This document shows, one piece after another, positions 7,812 to 18,130 of a stretch of DNA of 64,000 nucleotides. Origin of the DNA: Tanypteryx hageni (taxonomy: Eukaryota; Arthropoda; Insecta; Odonata; Petaluridae); contig CM054120.1 of assembly GCA_028673005.1 (NCBI GenBank), forward strand, positions 60,386,057-60,450,056, read 5' to 3'. Position 1 is the first letter of the stretch; every line of letters begins with the position of its first letter. The translations under genes and the position numbers were made by a program. Below the pieces are notes generated by a model. The model worked only from the letters and a program-made list of their open reading frames with translations. It was not told the origin of the DNA and ran no database searches.

Positions 7812-10271
7812 CTATGCACACACATACCCATACGGTGACGTACAATACTCTCCAACTCTCCGCCTTTTTGTGTATACAACGCGGTATACTTTTGTCTCTG
7901 TGCGGGTACACCACATCATGCTTCTTCGTTCTGCTGATTTGTTGGGGAATGGTGATCGTTACCGGGGGTGAACCATTCACCACCATGTCTTTAAGCTTTT
8001 CATCATTGCAATTGGATGAATTTATCGAAATACCGTTCAACTTCCATATGGTTTTTATACAAGCAGGGTCGCCGCCGCATAACACCTTATAGGCGTAATT
8101 TTTTGGACCCCCCCAAACGAATTCAGAGATGTAGGATTCTTCACCGTACTCTCCTAATTAATCCGTGAGATCTCCCAAGTAACAACCGGTCGGTTGCGAC
8201 CATTCCCCTTCCTTTACAGTGAATATAACACTGTCAGTGTCCCAATAGAGCGCCCTTTCTCCTAACTTTTCCAAATATTCATACAGTACTTGTCGTGCTT
8301 GTGCTGTTGTGTAACAAGCAATTGAGACACTGACATTTGGATGTGTTTTCATACCTTCGACTTTATCTACATAATTAACTAAGATCAATTCATCGGTAAT
8401 CGGAAGGAGTCCATTATTTGTAAAATTAGGGTTTGTTAAAATTTTAAAATACCTCTCTGAATTATTTACAATTACTGTACGGGTGAGATCTTCTCTTTTG
8501 CCAAATTTACCCTGAAGAGAGTTTAACATCAATTTTGATGTTGATCTCTGACCCGTGTTGAATTTTATGCAGTCGTAAACTAATGATACAACCTCCTTCA
8601 ACATCATTCCCGACACATATGATGATTTCTTATCTTCTGTAACACAACTGCCAGGCCATCCACTGGCTTGTTGCTTAATTTTTATAAAAATTTTAATATA
8701 CCCCGAAAAAATACCACCCTCTTTTTTTAAGGGATCATAGCTTGTAACCTCATAACCCCATAACTCTAAAGAATAATGTAGCCACTTACGACGGTATGTT
8801 TCACCTCATCGGTAACCTATGTTCCCGTGAATTTTCTATCGTTGATTGAGTTGTGGGTACAATCATTTTGCGTGCTACATTCTGCACATGATCTACAAAG
8901 AGGGGATTGTAACTTCCCTCCTATACCACCAAAGAAAGCGTCTCGAGCTTTAAGAGATATTTTTATGGCTAGGGGGTGTTTATCTAGAAACTCTTTAACT
9001 TCAGTATTTGATTGAATGAACTCATCGAATTCACACTCCCACGTCTCGGTCAGAGAGCAACCTCAATTTAAGGGACGCTCGCGACGATACATGGTTGTTT
9101 CGAACCTAGTCTCCATAGTTTCGTTTTGCTTGTTACCAATTGGTGTATTACGGTCAACGAAACATTTTGGACAGCCATGAAAATAGCATCCGTAAAACTC
9201 GTAAACCATTACACCATTTTCACTCTCCAAGTACCCTTCTACTCTGTAGCCGCCATATTTTACCTCACGGTCATTTGCGGCATGGCTTATTTTAATATTC
9301 CGCCTCATCTCTGCGGACAACAACCACATAATGGCCTCATGTGATTGATTATCCTTCCAGTGGTAGCCTCCAGGAGGTATAACACCTATTGTGTTATCCT
9401 TAAAAAAGTTTCGTCTATACGCTGAGAGACATGCACTCGATATGGTGCATGTCTCCGTGAACGGAGAGACTTTTGTTAGACCATAAAACAGTTTGCTAAA
9501 TTCGCAACACGCGGTTCTTAATATGAAGGTATCGTTGGAGCAATATTCTCTTAACTCTTTTTCAAAATCAAACACAATTGTCGATTGTGTTTCGAAACTT
9601 CTGTCAAAAATCTCCCTCTCACCGGTGGCCATCGATTCATAACAAAAAGTTTTTTTTGGTAGGAATTGGACCGACATACCCCCGATTTTCTAATTTAGTA
9701 AAAAAATGTGGAAAGTACCTTATTTCAATGTCAAAGTTAACTAAGCGCGGAGGGCAACTTGGAGAGTGCCATTGGAAGAAACTTTAATGAATCAATGAAA
9801 CGGTATTTCTCAACATACATGGAGGTGATCTTTGTACCCGTCAGCAAAATATTTGGCAACCATATTAATCTATCTGTCATATATCTCAATAAAACTGTGC
9901 ATCATAGCCTTTAGAATTATGTGCAATATATATTATTTTACTGAAAGTTGATCTTGGTAATGTTAACTAATTAAAGAGCTCGCGAATAGGGTCGCACGAG
10001 TCAAGCATATGCTGGCGAATACCGCATGAAAGACAGACGTGATCACTATTCAACACATACACGCAGATGGTGCAATTCTGCTGTACTACGCATAAAACGG
10101 GGATGTGTTCATAAGTAGAACCCAACGTCGTTAAAAGGGTTGTATCCTTACGGGCATTCAATGTCATAATACACATAAAAAACCTTATTATCGACAACGG
10201 TTTCTCCAATCCACCTGTATGTACCAGAGATGATCTGCATTGCCGTCTTTTTTACAAACATTATAATAAAC
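7812..10271 (-). pseudogene. Protein-primed family-B DNA polymerase, main part, broken (copy 1)
   Basis: Polinton PolB, C-terminal four fifths. In order on the minus strand: exonuclease motif I (YVYYDIEC), HIPVLCVVQQNC with a CLSCG cluster, an exo-III-like CSNDTFILRTAC, the HGCPKC motif, RDAFFGG, a PLCRSCAEC zinc-like cluster, YDPLKKEGGIF, motif B (KLMLNSLQGKFG), motif C (ALYWDTDSVIF) and a C terminus ending PYGY. Motif A (DxxSLYP) is absent: RDAFFGG runs almost directly into the PLCRSC cluster, implying an internal deletion. Other breaks include a TAA after YLGDLTD and frameshifts near 7870, 8830 and 10160. The 5' end is cut by hAT-1; the N-terminal part is at 12523-12891. Role by family: replicates the element. 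Confidence 0.85.
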
Positions 10272-12522
10272 CATGCACGGATCCAAGGGGGGGGGGGGCG
10301 ATGTGGGCGAGAGAGAATAAGCAGTCTTTCAGGTGGCGGAAGGGTTTCTTCAATAGGCTTAGGTTATAGAATAGATTCTTCTTCGAAATTTCCCATGCTT
10401 CTTGTCTTTATGTCGCAGCCGACGTATAGTACTAGCAAAAAGGGCCTGTTGGAGGCAGTGTCACCCTGACGGTGCTGAAACTTCCTAATTGGAGTGGTGG
10501 GGAGGAGAATGGAATTCCCAAGATTTTTAACGAATGGCGAGTGAAGGGGAATGAACCTAGCCACGCGGGACATTGCCTTCTAATGCGCTCAATGTGCGCA
10601 CTCCGGTCGCCTAGCCTTTTGGAGAACCCTCGCACCGGGTGCAGTAAAGATAGTATAATATGAATCGTCTCTCTTTCGAACCGCGAGTAGGGGCGATGGC
10701 CATGTCAACGGCCTACGCTATCGGCTAGGTGCCTGTAAAAGGATGAAACAAAGCCATCGGTTTATGCCTTGCTTGTCCTTCCACCCTCATTCACTGGTGT
10801 CGAATCGTTTTGTTCTTACGATTGGCTATAATTTAAGAAGCTTTTTAGATGTTTCTTCTTGGGTTTACCCAAAAGGACTACAATGATATTTCTAAATAAA
10901 CATTTTGGGATTAACCCCCGCCACCCCCCTTCTCCCCTCCTCCCCGTTTGCTTAGAGTGCTTCCCCACTTCTGAGCTCTTCTATCTCCCAAAATCCTTTA
11001 CAAGGGACCTTTCTCTATCTTGGGTTTTCCCGTCATTGTTTTCAAGAGCTTCCGAGCGTTTTAAGATCATTCATTCTGTGATTCGCTAGCGCGTGTATGA
11101 TAGTTTGCCGGAGAAGTGCTATAAGTTGCAGGTGTCGCAGAAGTATATAGTCGGTACAGACAATTAGGTTTTTCGTTATATCGTGTCCCACAATTTAGCA
11201 TTACTGCAGCAGTTCTACAAGTCTTCGAAATACCATCACTTCAAGAGTGATTATTACTTCTTTGGAGATAGTCGACGAACATGCAGCGGAAGAATTATAC
11301 AATTATCTGTAAGTGATTTCTTAGGAAGTTTTTATTGTTTCTTTTCTGTATATTCGAATTCAAAGCACTAAAAATGCAACAATCAATGTCATAATAAAAG
11401 TATTATTATTTTAAAAATTATTCCGTGGAATTTATCTTTATAAGGGAATTTATATATTTAGTCATAGTATTATACTTTATTAAGCATTGAAGATGCATAG
11501 TTAAATTTTGTATATTATTAACGTGAATCGTAATTTGAACATTTTCAGATATATAATGATTAAAATGAAATGTAACAGACAAAAGCGCCAGAAAACATTG
11601 CATTTTTATCTCAACCATTCAGAAAAACTGTTGGTTCAATTAAATGTATAACTCAGACCGGGGCTTTAGTTTCAAAGCCGCTTACTGCATTTTCACAATT
11701 ATTTGGTAAGGATGGCGTTCTTGAAAAACACCAAGGCAATGCTTGTCATAATAGCTCTGTGGAATCGGCAAAAATGTTTTTAAGGAACTTTGGCAAGCCC
11801 CAAACTGATGTTCAAAACATTTTTATTTCAAGGAGACAAAACAAGTTCAAGAGAATCGAAAGCGTCATTTGCCTATTATTGATAAGAACATCACTCTAGG
11901 TAGACAAAATATAGCATTTCGAGGCCATACGGATGACGGTAATTTTTCAGACAGGCCTGAGAGCAGTGAAAGCATTACGAATGAGAGAAACTTTCGCAAT
12001 ATATTAAAATTACGTATCCGAGGTTGTGACCAGGATCTTGAAAATCATTTGAAATCATCTAGCGCAAATGTCACATACATTTCAAAACGACTCAGAACTC
12101 GTTTGTTGATTGTTGCGACGATGAAATTTTGGAAAAATCCTAAACTTTGTGAGGGAAGGAAAATATTATTCCATTTTATTTGACGAAACTACTGATATAA
12201 CTATGGTGTCTCAATTAAGCCTTGTTATTAGGTATGTTTATGAAAATAAAATTAGGGAAGATTTCATTGGTTTTGTGGATTTGCACGATGAAAATTTCAC
12301 ATCAGCAAATAGACACCCTAAATTAAGGGGAAATGTGCTAGGAAAATCAGTTGTTCAGTTATTAATAAAAAATAATCTTGATACGAAAAACTGTGTTGGT
12401 TTTTGCACCGATAACTGCCTTGTCATGGCATCTGAGCAGCATGGTGCTGCTTTAGAAATCCGTAAGGTTTCTCCTCATGCGGTTAGATTTCCTTGCCAAA
12501 GCCATTCATTGAATTTGACTTG
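10272..12522 (+). mobile_element. hAT-1 transposon, right end deleted (copy 1)
   Basis: The left terminus is CATGCACGGATCC followed by a G run, with a mutated target duplication 'taataaac' at 10264-10271. About 1.3 kb of mostly non-coding sequence follows (10272-11600; GC-rich around 10480-10700, C-rich near 10915), then the transposase. The right end is missing: at 12519-12522 hAT sequence passes directly into antisense polymerase sequence through the short shared string 'ctt'. Copy 3 shows the undeleted structure. Confidence 0.8.
11605..12522 (+). pseudogene. hAT-1 transposase, N-terminal part (copy 1)
   Basis: DUF4371-type hAT transposase of the ZMYM/THAP12-like group. Landmarks: ALVSKPLTAF then GNACHNSSVESAKMFLRNFG (11690-11800), after a frameshift LGRQNIAFRGH (11880-11930), HLKSSSANVTYISKR, the first catalytic-Asp block YYSILFDETTDI (12160-12195), GFCTDN, and the CQSHSLNL block. 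After LNLT the frame runs into antisense polymerase DNA, which adds a spurious tail. The dimerisation domain is deleted. Copies 1 and 2 keep a ~340-bp 5' coding part that copy 3 has lost. Confidence 0.8.
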
Positions 12523-12891
12523 TTATTTTAAGGCGTGTGACAAAGCCGACAGTAATATGAGCATTTAAACGTCCATGTTACTGATGTTATAACGTTAAAA
12601 TTCCCTTCGTCATGTATTTAGTCAATAGGCTTTCGAGGTTGATGTGGCGATGAATGCAGTAAATAATATTTTTCGTCCCTTTCTACGACCAATAACAGTT
12701 ATGCTGTAGCTTTTCAAATCCTTTTGAAATAGCTTAATTTCATGCAAACCACCGCCGTTTTGCAAATTAACCCCAACAGCCCTCATTAAAACATTAGCAC
12801 GCTCTGATAGAATCCTCTTAATGTTTTCTTTTAAATTTCTTAATACATTTCCGTGATCTTCATACCGACCCACACAGGAATACAAAGTCAT
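12523..12891 (-). pseudogene. Polymerase (PolB) N-terminal fragment (copy 1)
   Basis: Starts MTLYSCVGRYEDHGNVL and continues through VNLQNGGGLHEIKLFQKDL and YSITVIGRRKGRKILF, the N-terminal region of Polinton-type polymerases. Compared with copy 3, a small deletion near 12660 shifts the frame after KILF. The downstream zinc-finger region is deleted together with the hAT-1 right end. The main polymerase part lies on the other side of hAT-1 at 7812-10271, in the same orientation. Confidence 0.7.
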
Positions 12892-12924
12892 ATCTGAGTC
12901 CAGCTTGATTGGCCTCTATTCTAC

Positions 12925-13161
12925 ACACAATGGGTATACTAGAGGTAGTGCAATGAAAAGCCAGGAATGGAGGAGGACGGAGTGTTGATTTGAGCGCGCT
13001 CTTCATTTTCTCTTTCCTCATTGGCTCGTCCTCGTCACCTTAGTTCCAACACGAAAAAATAGGGTGCCGGCGCGTCCTCGGAAAAAATCCTCATAAGGAT
13101 TCGAACCGGGTGTCGTACGTCGTAGTTAACACCCTAACCACTACACCACCGGCTCCCCCGC
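12925..13161 (-). mobile_element. tRNA-derived SINE (copy 1)
   Basis: On the minus strand a perfect Pol III A box (TGGTGTAGTGG, ~13137-13150) is followed at tRNA-like spacing by a perfect B box (GGTTCGAATCC, 13097-13107). The acceptor and anticodon arms do not fold as a clean tRNA, and an unrelated body extends leftward to about 12925, so it is a SINE head plus body rather than a tRNA gene. End points are approximate; no clear target duplication was found. It sits between the polymerase N terminus and the inverted Polinton block. Confidence 0.65.
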
Positions 13162-13214
13162 AATACAAATTAAAATAATCGATAACATATTTAAAGGTCA
13201 TTGTTTGGCTAATC

Positions 13215-13942
13215 ATTGGGCATGCAAAGAAAATGCTGTTAATATCCCCGAACGCTCTCGAGCGTTTTAGACCAATAACTGAAAATTCTCAAATGTCAAG
13301 AATGGATGAATAAATGAGAAATATATTGCTTGAAAAAGATGTCACAGATCTGGAGAAACGGATAAAATATAAAGAAATTTTGCAAAAATATTTTAGTCTG
13401 GTGGCGAAAGGAAAAAACCTATATACTTACCAATAACGAAATTTAAAGATGATGATGAGATAAATCCAAAAAGCGCTGAGACGAGACCTCGTGGTAATAT
13501 GACTGAAGAGCGGAGGAGCGACGCGTTTGCAGATAATTAAATTTTAAGCTCGGTACCGTAAACATTCCGGAGAAAAACACAATTGTTTCACGAAGAGCTT
13601 TTACGCAGCAATATTGTTTCTTGGGATGAGCGAGGTGTTATAAGCGCTCATGGGCGAGTTCTCCCATACACGAAAATAACAGATTTGATCAACGACGTGA
13701 TAAGGTCTCGTAAACACAGCAATCCCGAATGTTGGGAAATATTCTGCACCGCTTTAAGAGAGTTAAATATACCTCAAGAATATATAGGTAATAGAAGAAG
13801 TTGGTCATTCATTCGTCAAAGAACATCCGATTCGTTTGAAGCAACTCCGCCATCAACTCATCATACGAAAAAACATAATCACGTTATTCGCCTTACAAAA
13901 TTAAAAGGTGGACAAAATTTCGTTTACAATGAGAATCTCTGA
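13215..13942 (+). pseudogene. Uncharacterised Polinton 'HAKKM' protein (copy 1, plus)
   Basis: Second, inverted copy. It reads HAKKMLLISPNALERFRP, a stop in place of a codon after RMDE, NILLEKDVTDLEKRIKYKEI, a frameshift near 13425, then LLRSNIVSWDERGVISAHG, DLINDVIRSRKHSNPECW and NIPQEYIGN to the stop at 13940-13942. The family recurs beside integrase in Polinton-like elements; function unknown. The original start Met is lost (ATT). Its 3' end overlaps the integrase start by 14 bp. The preceding basic-protein gene is represented only by its last few codons. Confidence 0.6.
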
Positions 13943-15020
13943 AACGTATTTTAACCCGGCAAATCCTGCGGGGTTCTCAGGCGCTCGAGCTCCAATGAGT
14001 GAAATGCGTGGAAAATATACATCAAAAGAAGTTAAGCATTAGCTAGAAGGGGAAGAAACATACACGCTTCACAAGCCAATCCGTAGAAATTTTTTGAGAA
14101 ATCGGTATTTTGTGACCACGAAAGACCAAGTTTGGCAAGCCGATCTCATCGACATGCGGTCATTGAAAAAGTATAATGATGGTTATAATTACCTACATAC
14201 AGTGAGCGATGTCTTTAGTAAATATGCTTGGGGAATACCTTTGAAGGGCAGAAAAGGTTCACACGTGAAGAAGGCATTTCAACAAAATTTTCGCAAAAGT
14301 AAATGTAAACCGTTGCATCTCCACACGGACAAGGAAACAGAATTCAGATCGAGATTGGTGAGAAAATTTTTCAAAGAGAAAAATATAAAAAACTATGTAA
14401 CACAGAATCCCGATGTGAAAGCTAGTGTTGTGGAACGCTTTTACCGCACTCTTAAAATAAGAATGTGGCGTTATTTTACACAACGCTATATTACCGTCAT
14501 TTCAAAACTACTACAAGGCTATAACAATGCAACGCACACTTCCATTAAAATGGCGCCTGTAAATGTCAATGATGAAAATATTTACGAAGTTTGGAAAAAT
14601 TTTTGCGGTGTAATAAATCGTGCAAAACATAAGCCACCGTGTTACAACGTTAGAGATCTAGTGAGAATAGGTAGGGAAATATCTAAGTTCGATAAAGGTT
14701 ATAACAATAACTGGTCAGAAGAGGGGTTCAAAATAAAAAAGGTTATTAAGAGATCGATAGTGGTATATATCATCGAAGACCTTTGTGGTAATGAAATTGA
14801 AGGTACGTTTTACGAGCCTGAATTACAACGCATCCGAGTCCGCCCAATGTAATTACACAAAATAGATAAAATTATGGCGTACAAGTGAAAAGGTGTTAGA
14901 CGTGAAGCGTTCGTCATGTGGAGAGGCTATTCCGAAAGTATTAAATCGTGGGTTAAAATTAAGGATATAAAACAAAATAGTTCAAATAATAGAGGAGTTT
15001 TATATTACATTGCCGAGTAA
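13929..15020 (+). pseudogene. Polinton integrase with chromodomain, nearly intact (copy 1, plus)
   Basis: One continuous reading frame of 364 codons with no frameshift, interrupted by TAG at 14040, TAA at 14850 and TGA further on at the position shared by all copies. Domain order: N-terminal YFNPANPAGF and YTLHKPIRRNFLRNR; rve core with first Asp (WQADL), second Asp (HTDKETEF) and Glu (VVERFYRTLK), all present; C-terminal region VVYIIEDLCGNE; chromodomain-like REAFVMWRGYSESIKSW. The 252-codon frame 14094-14852 contains the whole catalytic triad. It overlaps the HAKKM gene at its 5' end and the minor capsid gene at its 3' end. Confidence 0.85.
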
Positions 15021-15769
15021 TAGCTCACGCCACTCGTTCACGAATAATAGTACAACTAAATTCAGAACTCTGTTGCATCGACGTATCGAATTAAAAGGTC
15101 GATGGGCTGCGGGCGTCGTGGAATTTCAATATCCTTGTTCTCTTCTCACTGTTAGTAACAACAACAACACTATTCGGATATGGGAAGAAAAAGGTGATTC
15201 CGTAATATTAAAATAATAACCTGGAAATTACGAAACTATTCATGATATAGTTTGTGAAATTAATGAGAAAGAAAAGATTTCTTCGAGGTAGAAGAGAATA
15301 CAGGACTTGTCAAAATAATATCAGCCGAAGAAAAGAAATAAAAATCACGGACGTCAATAATTTTCACACCAAGATTTATAACATTGAGAAAGTTAAGCTA
15401 ACGTTTTCACCGAGGCTGGCTCTTCAACTAGGTTTTGATCCGAGAATCGATGTGACTAGTGGCAATATTTCAAACCATCCTGCAAATATTTTCTTAGCGT
15501 TTCCACATCAAATGTTCATTTACTGCGATATTGTGGAATCTCAAATCGTTGGAGATACATGTAACCCGCTTATAAGTATCGCGAAGATGGATACCAAGAA
15601 GTACGTTTATTGGAGTCAAAAAATGCTTATATTTGACGCACCGCACTATGTACTCATGTTGCGTCGCGAGTTCGATTGCATAGAAATAGATATAAGAGAC
15701 GATACGGGTGAGCCTATACCATTTGAGTCTGAGACGTCGTGGGTTAAACTTTTATTTCGTAAAATATAA
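14992..15769 (+). pseudogene. Penton-like minor capsid protein, broken (copy 1, plus)
   Basis: Second copy of the 4741-5515 gene, opposite strand. FYITLPSNSSRHSF begins inside the end of the integrase frame. The N-terminal frame ends after RIWEEKGDSVILK; the frame then shifts, and from ~15350 one long frame carries KLTFSPRLALQLGFDPRI, FPHQMFIYCDIVESQIVGD, KKYVYWSQKMLIF and the terminal VKLLFRKI. Two frame changes near 15216-15300 break it. No usual ATG is visible at the start of the conserved region. Confidence 0.65.
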
Positions 15770-15788
15770 AGATGGTTAGGACGGTTAG

Positions 15789-16560
15789 ATGTACATCGAT
15801 CTTCCCCAAAAGTTACTGCAAGTCACGTGAGGAATCATAAAAACAAGACGGGACAGAAACAACGCTCGAACATCAAGTAGAACATGTAAATAACTTTTTA
15901 CACAGCATCTTCTCACAATTTGATGCGTACATGAATCAGAAATTGGTTACTCAGCCAAGTAATACTTATCATTATGGGTCTTATATCGAAACGGCTCTCA
16001 ATTATGGCCTCGCTGCTAAAAAATCACATTTGACGGTGTCGAGCTTCGTGTTAAGTTGATTCGCTCAAGTGACAATTTCTGTCTGCTGGGTGATTCAAAT
16101 TATGCAAAAATAAAAATACTTGACACTACTCTTATGGTAAGGCGTGTTCGAATCAACCCCACAGTTCTTATTGAGCATAGTAGAACGCTGGAGAAAACAA
16201 CGGCCAAATACCCTCTAACGAGGGTTGATGTAAAAGTTCTCACAATCTCCTCAGGAATACAAAGGAAAATAATCGATAACATAATTATAGGTCAAGTGCC
16301 AAGAGGTGTATAATAAGTTTGTGACCAATCGGTGCTTTAATGGTGAAATAACATTAAACCCGTTTAATTTCCAACACTTTAAAATGACACACCTGTCCCT
16401 CTATATCGACGGACAGCAAATACCATCAAAACCGTAACAAACTGATTATACGGATGATAAATTATATGTGGGGGCGTAACAGACACTGTTCAGCAGTACT
16501 GGAATCCGTTTACTGAGTGAAGGGAATTCGATTTCGCGGGAACAGTATCCCCACGAATAC
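15789..16560 (+). pseudogene. Capsid protein, internally deleted and truncated (copy 1, plus)
   Basis: Starts MYIDLPQKLLQV, as on the minus strand. After the AAKKSHLT segment it jumps to GVELRVKLIRSSDNF, a loss of about 70 codons across the short shared string 'gacggtgtcg'. It continues through LMVRRVRINP to IIGQVP, shifts frame near 16310, and runs FNGEITLNPFNFQHFK to SREQYPHEY, where homology stops near 16560. Unrelated sequence follows, so the C-terminal ~70 residues are missing. Several stops are also present. Confidence 0.75.
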
Positions 16561-16666
16561 GAAATTTTATTTTCCAAAGGGTTTAAAAAAACAGAATATT
16601 TATCCCAAATTTGTGCAGAAGGATCAACGATTGATTCAATAAACACATCAGCTACGACGAACAATA

Positions 16667-17060
16667 ATGAACTCTTACGAATTGAAAACAATTTTCAACA
16701 ACGTAAAAGCTGTTAAAAATATTGACACACGTATTCGCTTCGGATAACCTACCAATGCGCACTGAATGCCCGTACGCATACGTGACGAGCACCGATCCTC
16801 GACATAGGGCGGGAGAACATTGCTTATCTTTCTTCATTGACGAGTGTGGCTGTGGAGAACCTTTCGATAGTTACGGATTACCGCCGATCATCAAGAATCA
16901 CCAAAAATTCATCGTAAAATATTCAATTACTTGGACATAATATGACTATCCTCTTCAGAGGTACACATCCGATGTTTGCGGGATGTATTGTGTTGTTTAT
17001 CATTAATTCAGATGCCATGGGCTAGAAAAGAAGGCTATGTTAAAATATTGAGCGATAATA
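16667..17060 (+). pseudogene. Adenain-like cysteine protease, truncated (copy 1)
   Basis: Polinton maturation protease (adenovirus-protease-like, C5 family). It begins MNSYELKTIFNNVK and shifts frame near 16722 into VFASDNLPM, then AYVTSTDPRHRAGEHC (catalytic-His position; family GEHW), EPFDSYGLPP (acidic residue), and LQRYTSDVCGMYCVVYH with the nucleophile Cys and its preceding Gln. A TAA follows VVYH. The C terminus is lost at ~17060, where a 5-kb deletion relative to copy 3 begins. The role would be cleavage of virion precursors. The block 16561-16666 before it is an unassigned coding-like remnant (IFSKGFKK in copy 3). Confidence 0.75.
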
Positions 17061-17877
17061 TGTGGTTCATCCAACTCCTTCGAATCATAAAACAACCTGA
17101 AATGTCTCTCCCATCTGGGACCTCGGGTACGAGCCGATTGGAGACCTCAACAGTTTAGACAGAGGATTTAGAAAATGATGATGATGAGCAAACACACCTA
17201 TTAAGCCATAAAGGCTTTGTAATCTTTCCTTTTCCTTATTTATGTCAATGAACTCTTTTTTATTAATTATAATAAAAAAGTGGTATTTCCATATGAGAAA
17301 AAATAAATTGTAATAATCGATATCGATTCCAAATCGAACGATTTATACGGAGTTACATAACTCTATACGTTATTTTGCTTTTCGATGGTTAACAAAATCA
17401 AACATTTCTTTAAAAACATCACCTATCAATTTGTATAAGTGTCATTATGTATATTTCGCATGTCAACCTTTCTATTTATGTTAAGCGGTGATAAACCTCC
17501 AGTAATCTAACTCAGAATAAAAATATATGCAAACTGATACAATATCAATGTTAATACTCAACATCTTATTAATTTGTTATTGATTAATGGTTTCTAATAG
17601 ATATAATATAGAAACCCATGGCGCCACGCGGAAATATAAATTTAGTGAAGCCATATCATGGCAGTATCCATCATCAGAGATGATGATGATACAGATGTAT
17701 CAAAGGCCTACTGCATAATGATGATATATTTATACAAAATCTGAAAAGATAAACCCTGTGGAACGTTTTTTTACATTTTCTTACCACATCAATATAATCT
17801 TTTTGGTTTCGAAAAATCTAGTCACCTCAGTGATACTTCAAAAGTTCCTTTACACTCTTAAACAAATATGCCTAGGG
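17061..17877. other. Non-coding DNA right of the protease, copy 1
   Basis: Short open frames only. It contains 'gatgatgatgagc' at ~17175 and a near-palindrome, 'catcatcagagatgatgatg', near 17670. No gene or named repeat recognised. Confidence 0.5.
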
Positions 17878-18130
17878 CAGGGGTATCAAACACGAGGCCC
17901 GCTAAGCAAGATACTTCATAATTTGACGCAGCTCAAACTCAAACGTATTTATTTTAGAATATTTTTTAAATAATCCGAGAAATTTATTAAATATACACTT
18001 CGAAAATATCCGCAGTTTAATTTTCATTTCCATTTTAAAACACTCTACGCAGGTTGGGTTTTGAATAATGTTCTTATCATTGGATGCGGCCCGCGGATTT
18101 GTTGCGGTGCCTTATTGCAGCCCGCAAATT
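17878..18130. mobile_element. hAT-like (Charlie-type) terminus or fragment, copy 1
   Basis: CAGGGGTATCAAACACGAGG resembles the terminal inverted repeats of hAT/Charlie-type elements (CAGGGGTGTCAAAC...GGCCCG). About 190 bp further on lie 'gcggcccgcggatttg' and a second, related 'gcagcccgcaaattta'. I could not find a matching opposite terminus or an 8-bp duplication, so only one end or a fragment is supported and the right limit is a guess. Confidence 0.35.

Noticed and set aside
7814..8092. Open frame with a His-Thr repeat start, opposite the polymerase C terminus
   Set aside because: It is the antisense shadow of the polymerase C-terminal region, which is clearly coding on the minus strand.
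10280..10300. G runs (also 30127, 50995, 58232 and 62550) as possible G-quadruplex regulatory sites
   Set aside because: They are part of the hAT termini and vary in length between copies; their length may also be unreliable in the assembly, so I make no functional claim.
10364..10663. Cluster of overlapping open frames on both strands in the GC-rich part of hAT-1
   Set aside because: They mirror each other, have no recognisable domains and lie in the non-coding 5' region of the transposon; high GC lowers stop frequency.
13085..13161. Possible tRNA gene on the minus strand (perfect A and B boxes)
   Set aside because: The arms do not form a clean cloverleaf and a non-tRNA body is attached in all three copies, so a SINE is more likely.
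17758..17973. 71-codon open frame across the hAT-like terminus
   Set aside because: Spans a non-coding repeat end and has no family resemblance.
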